Notes under the pieces: model-generated
The model's input: only the letters and a program-made list of their open reading frames with translations
The model's database searches: none
Told to the model about the DNA's origin: nothing
Part shown: positions 61,849-64,000 of the stretch, one piece after another
How positions within the stretch are numbered: position 1 is the stretch's first letter
Layout: each line of letters opens with the position of its first letter
Made by a program: the position numbers and the translations under genes
Assembly: GCF_013337765.1 (NCBI RefSeq)
Contig: NZ_VBSB01000015.1
Location: 1 to 64,000, forward strand
Length of the DNA: 64,000 nucleotides
DNA from: Mycolicibacterium sphagni
GTDB taxonomy: Bacteria; Actinomycetota; Actinomycetes; Mycobacteriales; Mycobacteriaceae
Reading direction: 5' to 3'

Positions 61849-62658
61849 ATGAGCACCACTTACACACTCGGACACGAGGACAGTGAGGTTCGCCGGCTCC
61901 TGCTACAGGGCCGGGTGTACCGGGCGGACACCAGACACGCGTTGCTGATGGCGGGCCTCAAACCGGGGATGCGGGTCCTCGACGTGGGCTCCGGTCCTGG
62001 TGACGTTTCGTTCCTGGCCGCCGAACTCGTCGGGCCGACCGGTTCGGTGCAGGGCGTCGACGCCGCGGACATCGTGCACCTGGCCCGCTCCCGCGCAGCC
62101 GAACAGCGCTGGACCAATGTGACGTTCACCCAGTCGGCGCTGGACGAGCTGGTGTTGGAGGAGCCCGTCGACGCCGTCATCGGGCGGCTGATCCTCATGC
62201 ACCTCCCCGACCCGGTCGCCGCGCTACGCCAGCTCGCGGGCCTGGTTCGCCCGGGCGGCATCATCGCCTTCGCCGAGAACGACATCGCGACGGTCCGCAG
62301 CTATCCCGAGATCCCGTCCTTCCGCACGGTCACCGACGCGGTCGCGCGATCATTCGAATCGCTGGGACTCGATATCTCGTTCGGGCCCAAACTCGGGACG
62401 CTGTTCCAGGAGGCCGGCCTTGGCATCCCGCGGATGGCGGTCGGTGCCCCGATGGGCGGCGCCGACGACATCGACCTGCTGACCTACGCCGTCGAGATCT
62501 GGCGGTTGGTCTACCCGATCGCCGAGGGGCTCGGGCTGACGGGCGGCGACGTGCCCACCCCCGACGAGATGCTGCCGGTGCTGCAACGCGAAATCGCCGC
62601 CGCGCGAGCCAGCATCATGATGCCCCCGCAGATCACGGCCTGGGTACGGGTGCGGTGA
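61849..62658 (+). CDS. SAM-dependent methyltransferase (UbiE/MenG-like)
   Basis: The 269-residue class I methyltransferase has motif I VLDVGSGPGDVSFLAAELVG (near 38-57), VQGVDAAD and VIGRLILMHLPDPVAALRQLAGLVRPGG. GGAGGA precedes the ATG. It is divergently transcribed from the TetR gene across the operator array, which suggests it responds to the TetR ligand, perhaps by methylating or detoxifying it. Confidence 0.88.
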   Translation: MSTTYTLGHEDSEVRRLLLQGRVYRADTRHALLMAGLKPGMRVLDVGSGPGDVSFLAAELVGPTGSVQGVDAADIVHLARSRAAEQRWTNVTFTQSALDELVLEEPVDAVIGRLILMHLPDPVAALRQLAGLVRPGGIIAFAENDIATVRSYPEIPSFRTVTDAVARSFESLGLDISFGPKLGTLFQEAGLGIPRMAVGAPMGGADDIDLLTYAVEIWRLVYPIAEGLGLTGGDVPTPDEMLPVLQREIAAARASIMMPPQITAWVRVR

Positions 62659-62843
62659 TGGTCGCCATCGGAACCGGCGGTCTGTCGCCGGCACGCTTCC
62701 TGAGCCGCGTCGTGGCCTGGCTACGGGCGCCCGCGTTCGCCGAGCCCGAGGGTGAAACCCGGTACAGGAGAAGGCATTACCCGCCGCAGCGGGCCAGCTT
62801 CGTCGAGCAGGCGTCGATGTCGCGGGAGATGTTCCGGCTCTAG
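62658..62843 (+). CDS. Possible small protein coupled to the methyltransferase
   Basis: This 61-codon frame starts at an ATG that overlaps the methyltransferase stop (TGATG) and ends MSREMFRL. It is Arg-rich with no recognised motif. The overlap and fit between two genes are its only support. Confidence 0.35.
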   Translation: MVAIGTGGLSPARFLSRVVAWLRAPAFAEPEGETRYRRRHYPPQRASFVEQASMSREMFRL

Positions 62844-62848
62844 CCGGC

Positions 62849-63661
62849 TCACCCGATCGAGACGAGATCGTGGATCGAGTCCCTGGGCAGATCGCCGTCG
62901 ACGATGGCCATGACCTCCAGCCATTGCAGCGTGATCGAACCCTTGTGGTTGTCCAGGAACGCGATGTCGGCCGCGTCACGACCCGTGGCAATCCGGACCA
63001 ATGTCTGCCGCGGCGCCAGGAGCGTTCCGTCGACGACTCGCCACTGACCGCTCACGTACGCCTCGGCAACAGCATGGAAGTCCATCGGGAACAGGCCAGG
63101 CGCGTACACCGACACGACGCGGGCCGGCACGTTGACGGCCCGCAGAAGTGCGACCACCAGATGTGCATAGTCGCGACAGACCCCCGCACCAGCCAGCAAG
63201 GTATCCACCGCTCCATCGATCGGATCACTGGAGCCTGGCACGTAGTTCAACCGGGCGGCCACCCACAGCGACACCTTCTCCAACAGGGTCTCCGAATCGA
63301 GGTAGCTACCGAATTCCGTTGCGGCGAAGCCATAGAACTTGTCGGCCTCGGCGTAGCGACTGGGCCGCAGGTACATCGACAGGTCGTATTCGGTGACCGG
63401 CGCGGGGTCGGTCCGGCCCGTGACTGTCGCCTCGTAGTCGACCTTCAGGCTCCCGACCGGGACGTCGAGTTTGTGGATGCGGTTTCCGTGCGTGCCGCTG
63501 ATCTCCAGAGCCGAGATCGGCGATCCGTCCAACACGAATGACAACGCCTCGGTCACCGAAGTACCCGGATGCGGCGCGACAGCGATCTGGAACTCCAACG
63601 TCGTCGGGGCGACGATCTCGACCTCAAGATGCGCGCCCACTTCTCGCCTCATGTCAACCAT
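62849..63661 (-). CDS. Transglutaminase-like cysteine protease-fold protein
   Basis: The 270-residue protein has an N-terminal beta-rich domain, then a transglutaminase-like core with Cys in AGVCRDYAHL, His in MDFHAVAEAYV and Asp in WRVVDGT. This is the common bacterial transglutaminase/protease-like arrangement. A second start at codon 4 (63652) is equally likely. It is probably in one operon with the GH130 gene upstream, only 16 bases apart. Confidence 0.87.
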   Translation of the reverse strand: MVDMRREVGAHLEVEIVAPTTLEFQIAVAPHPGTSVTEALSFVLDGSPISALEISGTHGNRIHKLDVPVGSLKVDYEATVTGRTDPAPVTEYDLSMYLRPSRYAEADKFYGFAATEFGSYLDSETLLEKVSLWVAARLNYVPGSSDPIDGAVDTLLAGAGVCRDYAHLVVALLRAVNVPARVVSVYAPGLFPMDFHAVAEAYVSGQWRVVDGTLLAPRQTLVRIATGRDAADIAFLDNHKGSITLQWLEVMAIVDGDLPRDSIHDLVSIG

Positions 63662-63676
63662 GATGGTGCAGGACCT

Positions 63677-64000
63677 TCAGTCACGCAGTGCCGACAGCAG
63701 ATCGGGCAGTGGGACGGTGGCGAAACCGATCGCGGCGTCGCCGATCCCATAGGGCAGCACCAAGGTGTCGGCATGAACGAGCGCGCCGCAGGAGTAGACG
63801 ACGTTGGGAACGTAGCCGTTCTGCTCGTCGGGGGCAGGGCTCAACAGCGGCTCGTGGAGGCGACCAAGTACTTTCGTCGGGTCGTCGAGATCGAGCAGCA
63901 CGGCACCGATCCGGTAGGTGCGCATCGCGCCGACCCCGTGGGTGAGCACCAGCCATCCGGCTTCGGTTTCCATCGGCGAGCCGCAGTTGCCCAGTTGCAG
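63677..64000 (-). CDS. GH130-family glycoside phosphorylase, C-terminal part
   Basis: Only the last 108 or so codons are in the window; the gene continues past position 64000. The sequence GNCGSPMETEAGWLVLTHGVGAMRTYRIGA and PNVVYSCGAL resembles the C-terminal blades of GH130 beta-mannoside phosphorylases. The stop is TGA at 63677-63679. The full active site cannot be checked. Confidence 0.82.
   Translation of the reverse strand: MQLGNCGSPMETEAGWLVLTHGVGAMRTYRIGAVLLDLDDPTKVLGRLHEPLLSPAPDEQNGYVPNVVYSCGALVHADTLVLPYGIGDAAIGFATVPLPDLLSALRD

Overview
The window is high-GC actinobacterial chromosome and almost certainly from a Mycobacterium (rapid-grower or environmental type). The evidence is the block thrT-metT-rpmG-hadB-hadC-trpT-secE-nusG-rplK-rplA, mycolic-acid methyltransferases next to a LipG-type hydrolase and an ABC1 kinase, an IniB-like glycine-rich protein, a UsfY-like protein and two Ig/YkuD L,D-transpeptidases. 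Several gene starts are GTG or TTG, as is usual in mycobacteria.

Layout. (1) 0-5 kb: DinB-like protein, ABC1 kinase, lipG, an mmaA2-like and an mmaA4-like mycolate methyltransferase. In M. tuberculosis the mmaA genes lie directly beside rplA. (2) 5-38 kb: about 33 kb lies between mmaA4 and rplA instead. It begins with a DGPF/ECF42 sigma-factor pair and an esterase, then continues as a large envelope-polysaccharide locus. The locus carries a fused chain-length regulator/tyrosine autokinase (Wzz-BY-kinase), a low-molecular-weight tyrosine phosphatase, a flippase (Wzx), a polymerase (Wzy), an initiating phosphoglycosyltransferase, two glycosyltransferases, an acyltransferase, a methyltransferase, a nucleotide-sugar epimerase, and a fused UDP-glucuronate decarboxylase/UDP-glucose dehydrogenase. 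It also carries a Gram-negative-style heptose set (GmhB, HldE, a GT9 heptosyltransferase-like protein and an AGE-family isomerase). Accessory surface proteins include a DUF4012 protein, a beta-helix protein with a phage-fibre-like C-terminus and a secreted protein with six 40-residue four-cysteine repeats. (3) 38-43 kb: the conserved translation/secretion/FAS-II block, all on the minus strand, with hadA missing from its usual place. (4) 43-49 kb: glyoxalase II-like, lysozyme-like, EchA3-like, TetR, hydrolase and SDR genes, and a DUF4239 gene broken by one in-frame stop. (5) 49.5-56 kb: IniB-like protein, UsfY-like protein, two paralogous L,D-transpeptidases, and two perfect CRP-type palindromes. 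(6) 56-64 kb: NYN nuclease, DEAD-box helicase with a cold-shock protein, a TetR/methyltransferase divergent pair with an ordered operator array, a transglutaminase-like protein and the end of a GH130 gene.

How it may work together (inference): the 8-38 kb locus looks like a complete Wzx/Wzy assembly line. UDP-glucose would be turned into UDP-glucuronate and UDP-xylose by one fused protein. Sedoheptulose 7-phosphate could be turned into ADP-heptose by the AGE isomerase (standing in for the absent GmhA), HldE and GmhB. A few sugars would be assembled on a lipid carrier, decorated by methyl and acyl groups, flipped, polymerised, and controlled by the BY-kinase/phosphatase pair. A heptose-containing capsule or exopolysaccharide in a mycobacterium is the most unusual prediction from this window.
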